The notes under the pieces are model-generated. The model saw only the letters and a list, made by a program, of their open reading frames with translations. It was not told the DNA's origin and made no database searches. A stretch of DNA of 64,000 bases from an uncultured Ruminococcus sp. (GTDB taxonomy: Bacteria > Bacillota > Clostridia > Oscillospirales > Ruminococcaceae): positions 31,284-95,283 of the forward strand of contig CALGTV010000102.1 in the NCBI GenBank assembly GCA_937902395.1, written 5' to 3'. A program made the translations under genes and the position numbers. This document shows positions 1-7,431 of this stretch, piece after piece. Each line of letters starts with the position of its first letter. Positions within the stretch are counted from its first letter, which is position 1.

Positions 1-1236
1 AGTAAGCTTGGTTTAGAGCGTATAACAGAGCTTTGCAAAAGGCTTGATAATCCACAGAATAAGACGCATATAATCCATATTGCAGGCACAAACGGCAAAG
101 GCTCTTTTGGTGCGATGCTTTCGGCAATTTTAGGGGATTCGGGCTATACAGTGGGAAGCTTTTCTTCACCTGCTCTCACAGATTTAACTGACAGTTTTCG
201 TATAAACGGCGAAAATATATCTGTTGACGATTTTAACGAAGTCATGGCTGATATTATCCCCATTTGCGAGGATATGGCGGATAAGCCCACGGAATTTGAA
301 GTCCTTACAGCCGCCGCATATGAGCTTTTCAGTCAAAAAAAATGCGATATATCGTTGATTGAGTGCGGAATGGGCGGCGAAACGGATTCCACAAATGTGG
401 TAGAATATCCCGTGCTTTCGGTTATAACGAATATCGCTCTTGACCATACGGCTTTTTTAGGCGATACAATTGAGGAAATTGCAAAGTGCAAGGCAGGCAT
501 AATCAAAAGGACAAGACCTGTTCTCTACGGCGGAAACGATGACGAAGCACTTGGAATAATCCGCAGTATATCGCAGAAAAACGGCTCACAGCTCACCCTT
601 GCGGATAAAGACCGTGTAACCGTTCTTGAAAGTGATATTAATGGTGTAATTTACAGCGATAAGGCTTTTGGCAGGCTGAAATCACGGCTTATCGGCTCAT
701 ATCAGAAATATAATCTTGCAAATGTGCTGACAGCTGTTGAAATATTGCGCAACGAGGGTATGAATATTCCTGAAAATGCCGTAAAATCGGGAATTGAAAA
801 GGCTGTGTGGCACGGCAGATTTGAGGTCGTAAGCCGAAATCCCCTTATAATTTACGACGGGGCGCACAATCCTGACGGAATAATTCAGGCTGCTGAAAGT
901 ATCAGCACATATATCAGCGGAAAAATAGCCCTGCTAATCGGAGTTATGGCAGATAAGGAATACGGACTTTATCCCGAAATACTGGGGAAATTCATTGATA
1001 AGGCATTTACAGTTATTCCCGACAATCCGCGCTCTCTTGACAGCGATACCCTTGCCGCCGCCTTTGAGGAAAAGGGAATAGAAGCTGTTTCCTGCGGCTC
1101 GGTAGAAAACGGATTTGCACAGGCGCTTGAATACGCGAAAAGCCGCAATATACCGTTGATTGTGCTGGGTTCCCTTTATATGTATGGTGAGTTCCGTCAG
1201 GAAATTAAGAATTATGAATTAAGAATTATGAATTAA
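1..1236 (+). CDS. folC: folylpolyglutamate synthase / dihydrofolate synthase, 5'-truncated by the window edge
   Basis: This enzyme adds glutamate to folates, and often also makes dihydrofolate, in the cytoplasm. The reading frame is open from base 1, so the real start lies upstream and perhaps 20-25 residues are missing. The P-loop GTNGKGS is read at about bases 88-108. Further Mur-ligase-type family motifs follow: NIALDHTAFLG, and YDGAHNPDG in the C-terminal domain. The last eight residues (NYELRIMN) are encoded inside an AT-rich direct repeat and do not look like family sequence, so the original stop was probably just upstream. No partner folate gene is visible in the window. The family call is firm. 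Confidence 0.93.
   Translation, partial: SKLGLERITELCKRLDNPQNKTHIIHIAGTNGKGSFGAMLSAILGDSGYTVGSFSSPALTDLTDSFRINGENISVDDFNEVMADIIPICEDMADKPTEFEVLTAAAYELFSQKKCDISLIECGMGGETDSTNVVEYPVLSVITNIALDHTAFLGDTIEEIAKCKAGIIKRTRPVLYGGNDDEALGIIRSISQKNGSQLTLADKDRVTVLESDINGVIYSDKAFGRLKSRLIGSYQKYNLANVLTAVEILRNEGMNIPENAVKSGIEKAVWHGRFEVVSRNPLIIYDGAHNPDGIIQAAESISTYISGKIALLIGVMADKEYGLYPEILGKFIDKAFTVIPDNPRSLDSDTLAAAFEEKGIEAVSCGSVENGFAQALEYAKSRNIPLIVLGSLYMYGEFRQEIKNYELRIMN
1203..1236. repeat. AT-rich repeat, left arm
   Basis: Tandem copies of an AATTAAGAATT-like unit overlap the end of folC. A similar array in opposite orientation lies at 1681-1711, so the two arms bracket the DUF3795 gene as an imperfect inverted repeat. 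Confidence 0.7.
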
Positions 1237-1267
1237 AAAATTTTTTGGGCGGTGAAATAAACCGCCC

Positions 1268-1648
1268 TTAATTTTTCGTCATATTCTCAAATTTGTTGAA
1301 AAAAGCCTCTGAAATTTGTTTGTATTCATCATCTGTGCAGACTTTTCTGCATATTTCCCTGTATTCCTCAGAGCGACGGAGCATATCATTTATTGTACCA
1401 CAGGGGAAATTTACGCATTGACTGCATTTTTCAACATTATGCGCCTTTGTGCACTCCACAAGTCCATAAGTACATTTTTTATCAGCGGAACAGCCGTTAC
1501 AGCGTATTTCATCAACAGAAACCACGGTATTTCGCCAACCTATCCTGTACCACAATTCAGCCACGGCTTTCAGTTCAGCCTCAGTTTGTGCAAGGTATCG
1601 GGGACATTTACTGCAATCATCTCCGCATAAAGTTATCATATTTTTCAT
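1268..1648 (-). CDS. DUF3795 family cysteine-rich protein
   Basis: This is a 126-residue protein with many cysteines: CGDDCSKC near the N-terminus (Cys8, 12, 15), then CNGC, CTYG, CTKAH, CSQC and a further Cys near FPCG. The pattern fits the DUF3795 family of small putative metal-binding proteins, whose function is unknown to me. A GGAG Shine-Dalgarno sequence lies upstream of the ATG at 1648. The gene sits alone between two oppositely oriented AT-rich repeat arrays and is convergent with folC. Zinc or iron-sulfur binding is an inference from the cysteine spacing. Confidence 0.75.
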   Translation of the reverse strand: MKNMITLCGDDCSKCPRYLAQTEAELKAVAELWYRIGWRNTVVSVDEIRCNGCSADKKCTYGLVECTKAHNVEKCSQCVNFPCGTINDMLRRSEEYREICRKVCTDDEYKQISEAFFNKFENMTKN

Positions 1649-1680
1649 AAATTTACTCCAAACACCTCTATAATAATCAA

Positions 1681-1711
1681 AATTCTTAATTCTTAATTCT
1701 TAATTCTTAAT
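1681..1711. repeat. AT-rich repeat, right arm
   Basis: Four tandem TTCTTAA units (AATTCTTAATTCTTAAT and so on) form the inverse of the array at 1203-1236. The array touches the 3' end of the next minus-strand gene, which stops at 1707. Confidence 0.7.
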
Positions 1712-2240
1712 TTGAAAACATTTCCTCATAATCTTCCCGTATAAAACGATGATACATAGCATGACAACCGCCGCTTATACAGGGCTCTGCGGCAAGGCAG
1801 TAGTAGTATTCGTCGGGGGATTTATCGGGGAAATATGCAAGCAGGTCAAACTCCTCGCTATTGCTTTCCTCGATTACAACATTATCGGAATATTTGTAGA
1901 AAACAGCGGTTACTTCCTCGAGAGGAGCGTGACTGCTGACTTTTTTTACAAGTTCAGCAATAAAATCATATCCTGTAAGGCTGTTGACATATGCTGTACC
2001 CTCAGCAGATACTGTGATACAGATTCCGCCCTTTATCCTGTGAAAAGCAAGCGCACCGAGCCTTGACGAAGCAAAGTCAGAAAATTCCGATAATAAGTCA
2101 TCTGTAACCTCTGCGCCGAGAAGATTTTTCAGCGAGGAATTCATATAATTCAAGCTCATAGGGCGGTTATCGAAGCCTAATTTCAGTTGAGCCTCTTTTA
2201 TATTGTCAATGAGATTTTTTTCAAGACGTTCAAAATTCAT
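1707..2240 (-). CDS. DUF3877-like protein of unknown function
   Basis: This is a soluble 177-residue protein with no signal peptide or membrane segment. The sequence (KLGFDNRPMSLNYMNSSL, then LAYFPDKSPDEYYYCL near the end) resembles the clostridial DUF3877 family, whose role is unknown. I placed the start at the ATG at 2240 because GGAGGAAATT lies directly before it; the upstream in-frame TTG at 2252 is itself part of that ribosome-binding site. It is divergent from the GH25 gene. Its last codons lie within the AT-rich repeat array. The family assignment is from memory and should be treated as moderate. Confidence 0.65.
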   Translation of the reverse strand: MNFERLEKNLIDNIKEAQLKLGFDNRPMSLNYMNSSLKNLLGAEVTDDLLSEFSDFASSRLGALAFHRIKGGICITVSAEGTAYVNSLTGYDFIAELVKKVSSHAPLEEVTAVFYKYSDNVVIEESNSEEFDLLAYFPDKSPDEYYYCLAAEPCISGGCHAMYHRFIREDYEEMFSN

Positions 2241-2318
2241 AATTTCCTCCAAAAAAGTAATATATAATATTATATCATTTCACGCCATTAATTTCAAGCC
2301 GAAAATTCTAAAATTATG

Positions 2319-2347
2319 TTTACAAAAGTCGAAAAATATGATATAAT
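2319..2347 (+). promoter_or_regulatory. SigA-type promoter of the GH25 gene
   Basis: TTTACA at 2319-2324 and TATAAT at 2342-2347 are separated by exactly 17 bases. Transcription would start near 2354, just before the GGAGG ribosome-binding site of the gene at 2377. Confidence 0.85.
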
Positions 2348-2376
2348 GTATACATCATTACAACGGAGGACATAAA

Positions 2377-3330
2377 ATGAAACTGAACAAAGCAAATTTT
2401 TTTAAAGCAATTTCCATTTTAGAGGGATTTGTTATCGTGGGGCTTGCAGTCAGCACGGGAATTTTCGCCTCTAAGTACAATAAAACCGTTCCCGCAAATG
2501 CAGATTCGGATATCAGAATACGTCCGTATATTGACAAAGAAGAGACATTTTACCAGCTCAACGGCGAAAAGATACTCGTCCACAACGACACAATGGGGGA
2601 GACTTTCATACCCGTTTTTGCGGATGTTCCCAAAAGTCCCATTGAGCCATCTGAGATAGTCAAGGACGGCAGCGGATTTGTTAAATACGTGGGAAATGAC
2701 GGACTTGAATCGAAAATCGGCGTTGATGTATCCGAATATCAGGGAGTTATTGACTGGGAAAAGGTAAAGGGCGCAGGTGTGGAATTTGCCATAATTCGCG
2801 CAGGCTATCGCACATACGGCGGCGGAGTAATAACATTGGATAACAGCCTTATCACCAATATAGACGGCGCAAATGCCGCAGGAATTGATGTTGGAGTATA
2901 CTTCTTCTCACAAGCAATTACAACAGAGGAAGCTATCGAGGAAGCAGACGCTATTCTCAACGCCGTTGCAGGAAGAAAGATTACATATCCCATTGTATTT
3001 GACTGGGAGATAATATACGACGATACAGCGCGTACTGATAAAATGACAGTTGAGGGGCTTGCTGATTGCTGTGTAGCATTCTGCGAGCGTGTAAAATCCG
3101 CAGGGTATACGCCAATGGTATATCAGAACGCTTCAACTTCGACTCACAAGCTTGACTTGCCGCGAATCAAGGACTATGATTTCTGGCTTGCGGAGTATAC
3201 GGATTTCCCCACATTTTATTATGAATATGATATGTGGCAGTACACCTCCGAGGGAAAAGTTCCGGGAATCGAGGGCAACGTGGATATGAACATCAGCTTC
3301 AAGGACTTTGGAGCAGAAAATAATTCGTAA
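2377..3330 (+). CDS. membrane-anchored GH25 lysozyme (N-acetylmuramidase)
   Basis: This is a 317-residue cell-wall hydrolase predicted to cut the MurNAc-GlcNAc bond of peptidoglycan. Residues 10-30 form a hydrophobic signal or anchor segment. The GH25 barrel runs from about residue 113 (IGVDVSEYQGVIDW) to the end, and contains the active-site strand PIVFDWE with the Asp-x-Glu pair typical of the family, then YEYDMWQYTSEG near the C-terminus. No SH3 or LysM binding domain is present, so targeting probably depends on the N-terminal anchor. It is a single-gene unit, with its own promoter at 2319 and a terminator at 3365. Confidence 0.93.
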   Translation: MKLNKANFFKAISILEGFVIVGLAVSTGIFASKYNKTVPANADSDIRIRPYIDKEETFYQLNGEKILVHNDTMGETFIPVFADVPKSPIEPSEIVKDGSGFVKYVGNDGLESKIGVDVSEYQGVIDWEKVKGAGVEFAIIRAGYRTYGGGVITLDNSLITNIDGANAAGIDVGVYFFSQAITTEEAIEEADAILNAVAGRKITYPIVFDWEIIYDDTARTDKMTVEGLADCCVAFCERVKSAGYTPMVYQNASTSTHKLDLPRIKDYDFWLAEYTDFPTFYYEYDMWQYTSEGKVPGIEGNVDMNISFKDFGAENNS

Positions 3331-3364
3331 TTTTTTTTTCAAGCTATAATTCAAATAATTGCAA

Positions 3365-3400
3365 AAATCCGCAGATTGACCTCTGCGGATTTGTTGTTAT
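3365..3400 (+). terminator. Rho-independent terminator after the GH25 gene
   Basis: AAATCCGCAG (3365-3374) pairs with CTGCGGATTT (3383-3392) around a short loop, and GTTGTTATT follows. Confidence 0.85.
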
Positions 3401-3408
3401 TAAGACAT

Positions 3409-3437
3409 TTTGCGGACTGCCAAAGGCAGCCCCCTAC
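3409..3437 (-). repeat. dispersed palindromic repeat R1, copy A
   Basis: TTGCGGACTGCCAAAGGCAG followed by CCCC is the inverse of the element at 8173-8201. It contains the small stem CTGCC/GGCAG. It lies in a 558-base intergenic region (3331-3888) that holds only repeats and structured DNA and no convincing gene. Confidence 0.8.
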
Positions 3438-3577
3438 TACCTTGCAACAACTAAAACTTTATATTTAATAGAAACAGCAATTTATAGATAGAAGAAATGA
3501 ATAAACAACATTTGAAAAGACCACTTGACACGCATGAAAAGACTTGCCTTTTTCTTATACAACAAATCCCCGAGTTC

Positions 3578-3721
3578 AAAAGTCGGCAAAGGGAGGAAAA
3601 AAGGGGAAAGGGAAAGGAGAGTCCAGAGAGGAAAACCGTAGGGGAAAAAGGGAGGGAAATGCCGACTTTTGTACCAGTTTTGTTTTTCCCTCCCTTTTGC
3701 CCCGTAGGTGTTCCTCTTTGG
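3578..3721 (+). repeat. long imperfect inverted repeat with pseudoknot potential
   Basis: The arms at 3623-3659 (purine-rich) and 3685-3721 (pyrimidine-rich) pair over about 37 positions with six mismatches. The inner 15 pairs, GGGAGGGAAA against TTTCCCTCCC and flanks, have only one. The loop contains GCCGACTTTT (3661-3670), which is the exact complement of AAAAGTCGGC at 3578-3587. A transcript could therefore form a hairpin plus a 10-pair pseudoknot. No coding sense is apparent. It could be an RNA element or a remnant of a repeat family. Confidence 0.6.
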
Positions 3722-3828
3722 TGATAAATTACCCTTTTGTGTTTATATAAATAGAAAAAGTAAAGATTAAGGTATTACAACGTACTACATAGTTACGATT
3801 AACCGTAAAAAAGTACAACTTCTATAAA

Positions 3829-3868
3829 AGCTAATAGCTAATAGCTAAAAGCTCACAGCTAAAGGCTG
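3829..3868. repeat. AGCTAAT-type short tandem repeat, copy A, with adjacent hairpin
   Basis: AGCTAATAGCTAATAGCTAA and degenerate units lie just downstream of the stop of the minus-strand CorC gene. They are followed on the plus strand by GCAGCG...CGCTGC (3868-3884), a possible 3'-end hairpin of that gene. Similar units lie downstream of xylB at 44662. Confidence 0.6.
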
Positions 3869-3888
3869 CAGCGTAAAGCGCTGCTTAA

Positions 3889-5190
3889 TTACGCATCAAC
3901 CTTTGTCACACGGCAGATTTCAACACGGTGGTGGTAAATTTTCAGCACTTCGATATGAAGTCCGTCGCAGTCAAGCTCAGCAGTAAGGCCGTCTTTGGGG
4001 ATTTCACCTAGACCTGCAATAACATAGCCGCCGAAGGTATCGTAATCATCGGTGGGCAGTTCGATATCCAGTTTCTCGTTTACCTCGCCTAAATCGGTTA
4101 TGCCTGGGATTATCCAGCAGTTATCGCCAATCTGCTTCAATACAGGCTCAGGAGTATTCAGTTCATCGTCGTCGAATTCTCCCACAAGTTCTTCAACAAG
4201 GTCAGTAACAGTGATAATACCGGTCATACCGCCGTATTCGTCAACAACAACGGCAAAATGGTGAGCGCCTCGCTTTTTCATCTGAGCAAAAAGCACATCG
4301 GCTTTCATATTTTCGTGAACGAAATAAGGCTCACGGACAGCATTTTTCATGATATTCTCACGGCTTTTGTCAGCAAGACGGAAATAATCCTTTGCATTGA
4401 GAATACCGATGATATTATCAACACTTTCACCGCAAATGGGGAAAAGTGAGTGACGGGTGCGGTGGATTGTCTTTTCCCATGTTTCCACGGAATCCTCAGC
4501 CCAGAGCATTTCCACATCAGTACGGTGAGTGCAGACCTGCTCGGCTGTCAAATCGTCAAACTCAAAGATATTCTTGATAATTCTGCTGTCGTCCTCGTCG
4601 ATAGTACCCTTTTCAGCACCTGCGTCAGACATCATAATAATTTCTTCCTCGGTAACGGTTTCTTCCTCGTCCTCGGGATTTATCCCCATAAGCTTCAGAA
4701 CGCCATTTGTGGAGATATTGAGCATCCACACAAGAGGAGCAAAAATTTTCTGAACAGCTGAAATTCCCCCAGCCATAGAAAGAGCCAGTTTTTCGGGATT
4801 TTTCATAGCCGCACGCTTAGGAACAAGCTCACCGAAAACAAGAGTGATATATGAAAGAATAAGAGTTACGACAACAACAGCCACAGGGCGCAGTATATCG
4901 GAATAATCTGCAAGACCTGTATTCTTTGTAAGATTGATAAGTCTGTCTGCGAAGTTATCGGCAGCAAAAGCGGCACCGATGAAGCCTGAAAGAGTAATAG
5001 CAACCTGAATTGTAGCTAAGAAACGCGCAGGCTCATCTGTAAGTTTTTGAAGCTTGCAGGCTTTTTTGTCTCCGTCCTCAGCCATTTTGTCAATTTTGGC
5101 GGGATTCGCGGAAATCACAGCAATTTCCGCACAGGCGAAAACCGCGTTTAATGCAATAAGTACAATTTGCAGAATAATCTGCCCTAACAT
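3889..5190 (-). CDS. CNNM/HlyC-CorC family membrane protein (DUF21, CBS pair, CorC_HlyC domain)
   Basis: This is a 433-residue membrane protein of the hemolysin C / CorC family, usually linked to magnesium or other divalent-cation export. The N-terminal DUF21 domain (about residues 1-180) has several hydrophobic segments, beginning MLGQIILQIVLIALNAVFAC and including SYITLVFGELVPKR. Two CBS motifs follow (about 205-330), including HHFAVVVDEYGGMTGIIT, which in relatives binds adenine nucleotides. The C-terminal CorC_HlyC domain is seen at TFGGYVIAGLGEIP. It is a single gene with a consensus promoter at 5384-5412 and an unusually long structured leader, suggesting RNA-level control. The ion cannot be read from the sequence. 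Confidence 0.9.
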   Translation of the reverse strand: MLGQIILQIVLIALNAVFACAEIAVISANPAKIDKMAEDGDKKACKLQKLTDEPARFLATIQVAITLSGFIGAAFAADNFADRLINLTKNTGLADYSDILRPVAVVVVTLILSYITLVFGELVPKRAAMKNPEKLALSMAGGISAVQKIFAPLVWMLNISTNGVLKLMGINPEDEEETVTEEEIIMMSDAGAEKGTIDEDDSRIIKNIFEFDDLTAEQVCTHRTDVEMLWAEDSVETWEKTIHRTRHSLFPICGESVDNIIGILNAKDYFRLADKSRENIMKNAVREPYFVHENMKADVLFAQMKKRGAHHFAVVVDEYGGMTGIITVTDLVEELVGEFDDDELNTPEPVLKQIGDNCWIIPGITDLGEVNEKLDIELPTDDYDTFGGYVIAGLGEIPKDGLTAELDCDGLHIEVLKIYHHRVEICRVTKVDA

Positions 5191-5377
5191 AAAAAATACC
5201 TCACTTTAATATTTTTGATGAAATTTTTTTCGATATACGCACTAAAAGGCATAACCTGTACTAACACAAAAAATAGTACAGACCATGCCCTGAAAAGCGA
5301 TATTCTATTTTGTTAATATGACACCCGTCGGGGCAACTGTCCATTTAAAATTTCACCCTTTTCAAATTTAACTGATA
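5191..5377 (-). promoter_or_regulatory. long structured 5' leader, possible riboswitch
   Basis: From the predicted transcription start near 5377 to the ATG at 5190 there are about 187 untranslated bases. In the minus-strand RNA a hairpin is visible at 5320-5341 (GACA/TGTC enclosing CCC/GGG). A longer stem lies at 5248-5289, with GGCAT/ATGCC, a 3x3 internal loop, then an 8-base stem CTGTACTA/TAGTACAG. Flanking ATATCGC and GCGTATAT could close this arm. I cannot match it to a known class (it does not look like M-box, yybP-ykoY, NiCo, fluoride or ydaO). No U-run terminator is evident, so translation control is more likely. Confidence 0.5.
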
Positions 5378-5383
5378 CACTAT

Positions 5384-5412
5384 ATTATATCTTATTAATA
5401 TGCGTTTGTCAA
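5384..5412 (-). promoter_or_regulatory. consensus SigA promoter of the CorC gene
   Basis: On the minus strand TTGACA (5412-5407) and TATAAT (5389-5384) are both perfect and 17 bases apart. Confidence 0.92.
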
Positions 5413-5513
5413 GGCTTTTTTGTCATAGAATAAACAAAAAATATATTTACAAAGTGCGCGGATTAATTTACTTAAATTATCAAAAGTCGTTCGTGAATAT
5501 CGCACAAAAATAA

Positions 5514-5597
5514 ATGTTTGTGATTGTGCATGTATCCAAACTTTAAAATTATTTTTCAATATGCAACATTTTTCCGTTGCAAAAGTGCCCATTTCAG
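5514..5597 (-). repeat. 84-base dispersed element R2, copy A
   Basis: Read on the minus strand, it begins CTGAAATG, contains a GCAAC...GTTGC hairpin around GGAAAAAT, and ends GTTTGGATACATGCA plus a short tail. Copy B at 63713-63795 is about 80-85 percent identical by eye. Both copies lie just downstream of a gene and in the same orientation as that gene. The rest of the 5413-5636 gap is AT-rich with no feature I can name. Confidence 0.8.
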
Positions 5598-5636
5598 CCC
5601 TTATATGGAAGGGGTTGTAAAATAATTTCCGCAGAA

Positions 5637-5873
5637 TCACTCATAAATACTGCCTGCGTAAAGCAGAGTTGCAATGAAATCCCAGTTAATATTTTCGGGC
5701 ATTTGTTCTCCACTATTTTTATAGTAACCGTCCATATCCTCAGCCCATGCAGCAACGGCTTCCAGATAGTAGTTAATTGAAGAATCTTCGACAGTAGAAA
5801 TAAACAGCTGCATAAAGTCCAAGAAATCTTCTTTGCATTTTATATTGCCCAGCATTTTAATGTGGTTATCCAT
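5637..5873 (-). CDS. small DUF7660-like protein
   Basis: This is a 78-residue acidic protein. The segments KCKEDFLDFM, EAVAAWAEDMDGYYKNSG and LLYAGSIYE resemble the DUF7660 family of short bacterial proteins of unknown function. It starts three bases after the DUF2716 gene stops, and the two are surely cotranscribed from the promoter at 6420. A role as an immunity-type or accessory protein is only a guess. The R2 repeat lies about 40 bases downstream. Confidence 0.65.
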   Translation of the reverse strand: MDNHIKMLGNIKCKEDFLDFMQLFISTVEDSSINYYLEAVAAWAEDMDGYYKNSGEQMPENINWDFIATLLYAGSIYE

Positions 5874-5876
5874 AGA

Positions 5877-6395
5877 TTACCTCAACTTTCTCCAACCAAA
5901 GCTTTTGTGAACGGCTTCAATTTCACTCATCAAATCAGCACCGAAAACCCAGATTTCTTGTCTCCATGGGTGACCTAAATAGCCGAAGCTGAAATCCTCA
6001 GCGATAAAGAAATAATAATCTCCGTCGGGGTAGAATGAAGGAAAATCGGCAAGATATTCACCGTTGTTATATCCTTCGTCGTGTATTATCAGGCTTTTCT
6101 GTTCGGAAATATTTCTCGGATCGTAAAGGAAAGCAGAATGATGCCAGTCAAGAGCATAAATTTTCTGACCTTCCTTTGTAATGTCAATGAAAATTTGCCT
6201 CATGGTATCATTAATCAAATCAATTTGTTCATCAGTCATATCGTCAATGGCGTATACCGAATAATCAACGCTGATTTGAAAGGGCAAATGAACATTAAAG
6301 GAATGACCTCTGTACTCGTATGAGGGCGCGAATTTAAGTAAATCATAAACCTTGTCCCATATCTCATTATATTTTTCTGTTTCATTTATAAGCAT
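5877..6395 (-). CDS. DUF2716-like protein
   Basis: This is a soluble 172-residue protein with no signal peptide. Its C-terminal half (YPDGDYYFFIAEDFSFGYLG, then HPWRQEIWVFG) matches the conserved block I associate with DUF2716, a family without known function. The middle part, IYALDWHHSAFLYDPR, is also typical. I chose the ATG at 6395 because AGGTG lies nine bases upstream; the longer frame to 6431 would run over the -10 box. It is the first gene of a two-gene unit with the DUF7660-like gene. Confidence 0.7.
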   Translation of the reverse strand: MLINETEKYNEIWDKVYDLLKFAPSYEYRGHSFNVHLPFQISVDYSVYAIDDMTDEQIDLINDTMRQIFIDITKEGQKIYALDWHHSAFLYDPRNISEQKSLIIHDEGYNNGEYLADFPSFYPDGDYYFFIAEDFSFGYLGHPWRQEIWVFGADLMSEIEAVHKSFGWRKLR

Positions 6396-6419
6396 ATCGC
6401 ATATCACCTCAGTAACAAG

Positions 6420-6448
6420 ATTATAGCACATATAAATTTAGTTGTCAA
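6420..6448 (-). promoter_or_regulatory. consensus SigA promoter of the DUF2716-DUF7660 pair
   Basis: Minus-strand TTGACA (6448-6443) and TATAAT (6425-6420) have a 17-base spacer. The short leader begins near 6413. Confidence 0.92.
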
Positions 6449-6465
6449 CAGATTTACAAAAGGCA

Positions 6466-6497
6466 TTAAAATTGCCGCAGAATCACTTCCGCGGCAA
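6466..6497 (-). terminator. Rho-independent terminator of the zinc-ribbon gene
   Basis: Minus-strand TTGCCGC (6497-6491) pairs with GCGGCAA (6478-6472) and TTTTAAT follows. Confidence 0.8.
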
Positions 6498-6503
6498 CTA
6501 AGA

Positions 6504-7208
6504 TTATTCAGTTTTACTGTTATCTTCAACAGAAGTTTCCTGTACTGTATCAGCAGGAGGAGTATTATTTACAGGAATAGCAGGAGGCTTTGGCTTAGCT
6601 GTCAGCTGTTTAAGTGAATTTCCCTGATTGTTTTCATTGACGGAACTCCATATAAACAAAGCACCGACAATAAACAAAATAATAGCCAGATACAGCGGAA
6701 ATCCGAAGCTGATATCCATTCCGTTTTTCTCCCATTCTTTCAGAGATTCACCGCCGATTTTATAGTAGCTTTTAGCAGAGAATCTGAAAATAAGCAGAAG
6801 TATTGCAGATAATCCTGATAACTTAAAGGATATGCCGCTCTTCTTTATGGCAACTGCGGCAATACCTGAGACTGCGGATAAAAGTATGAAAATATTGAAT
6901 AATCCTGAGCTTTCGCCTGCCTGAGCTTCAACTTCCTGTGAAACTGATTTATCGCCGAAAATCATATCAGTACCCGAGATTTCTCGTGTCTGACCCGAGC
7001 ATGATACAGACATAAACGTAAAGAAAAAGCATATCAGCGCAATAAGCACCGCAATTTTACCTATGAGAGCAGCTGAGTGAGCCGAACCTGATTTTTCATT
7101 CTGAGCAACAGTAATTGTCGGTTTGCTGTTTTCCTCAGTTGGAGCACCGCATTTGGAACAGAATTTAGTGCCGTCGCTGATTTCGCTTCCGCATTTTTTA
7201 CAAAACAT
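6504..7208 (-). CDS. zinc-ribbon membrane protein of unknown function
   Basis: This is a 234-residue protein with an N-terminal zinc ribbon (CKKCG and CSKCG at residues 3-21) facing the cytoplasm. Four hydrophobic segments follow, at about 47-67, 104-123, 129-147 and 168-188. The tail is hydrophilic and rich in proline, threonine and glutamate (KPKPPAIPVNNTPPADTVQ). The combination is common in Clostridia, but no function is established to my knowledge. It is a single gene between a perfect promoter at 7253 and a terminator at 6466. Confidence 0.8.
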   Translation of the reverse strand: MFCKKCGSEISDGTKFCSKCGAPTEENSKPTITVAQNEKSGSAHSAALIGKIAVLIALICFFFTFMSVSCSGQTREISGTDMIFGDKSVSQEVEAQAGESSGLFNIFILLSAVSGIAAVAIKKSGISFKLSGLSAILLLIFRFSAKSYYKIGGESLKEWEKNGMDISFGFPLYLAIILFIVGALFIWSSVNENNQGNSLKQLTAKPKPPAIPVNNTPPADTVQETSVEDNSKTE

Positions 7209-7252
7209 AATTTTCTCCTTTCATATAAACCAAATATAAAGCTTATGACATA

Positions 7253-7281
7253 ATTATATCATACAAATCTCAACTTGTCAA
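7253..7281 (-). promoter_or_regulatory. consensus SigA promoter of the zinc-ribbon membrane protein
   Basis: Minus-strand TTGACA (7281-7276) and TATAAT (7258-7253) have a 17-base spacer. It is divergent from the tepA promoter. Confidence 0.92.
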
Positions 7282-7330
7282 TGAGTTTGTCGAATTACCG
7301 CTGAATCCGCCCGAATCCTCAATATTTTTC

Positions 7331-7359
7331 TTGACTTTGAACAGGAAATGATATATAAT
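7331..7359 (+). promoter_or_regulatory. SigA promoter of tepA
   Basis: TTGACT (7331-7336) and TATAAT (7354-7359) have a 17-base spacer, giving a leader of about 66 bases. Confidence 0.88.
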
Positions 7360-7431
7360 TAATGTGTATACTCATTTTCAGATTGGTTATAATAATAAAA
7401 ATTAAAGGATTACCCGAAAGGAATTATTATT

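Noticed and set aside
3497..3724. Open frame of 75 codons in the 3331-3888 gap
   Set aside because: It runs through the purine-rich inverted repeat, has charged low-complexity content, no ribosome-binding site and no recognisable family.
5191..5377. Identification of the CorC leader as a known riboswitch (M-box, yybP-ykoY, NiCo, fluoride, c-di-AMP)
   Set aside because: The conserved cores I remember for these classes do not appear; I keep it as an unassigned structured leader.
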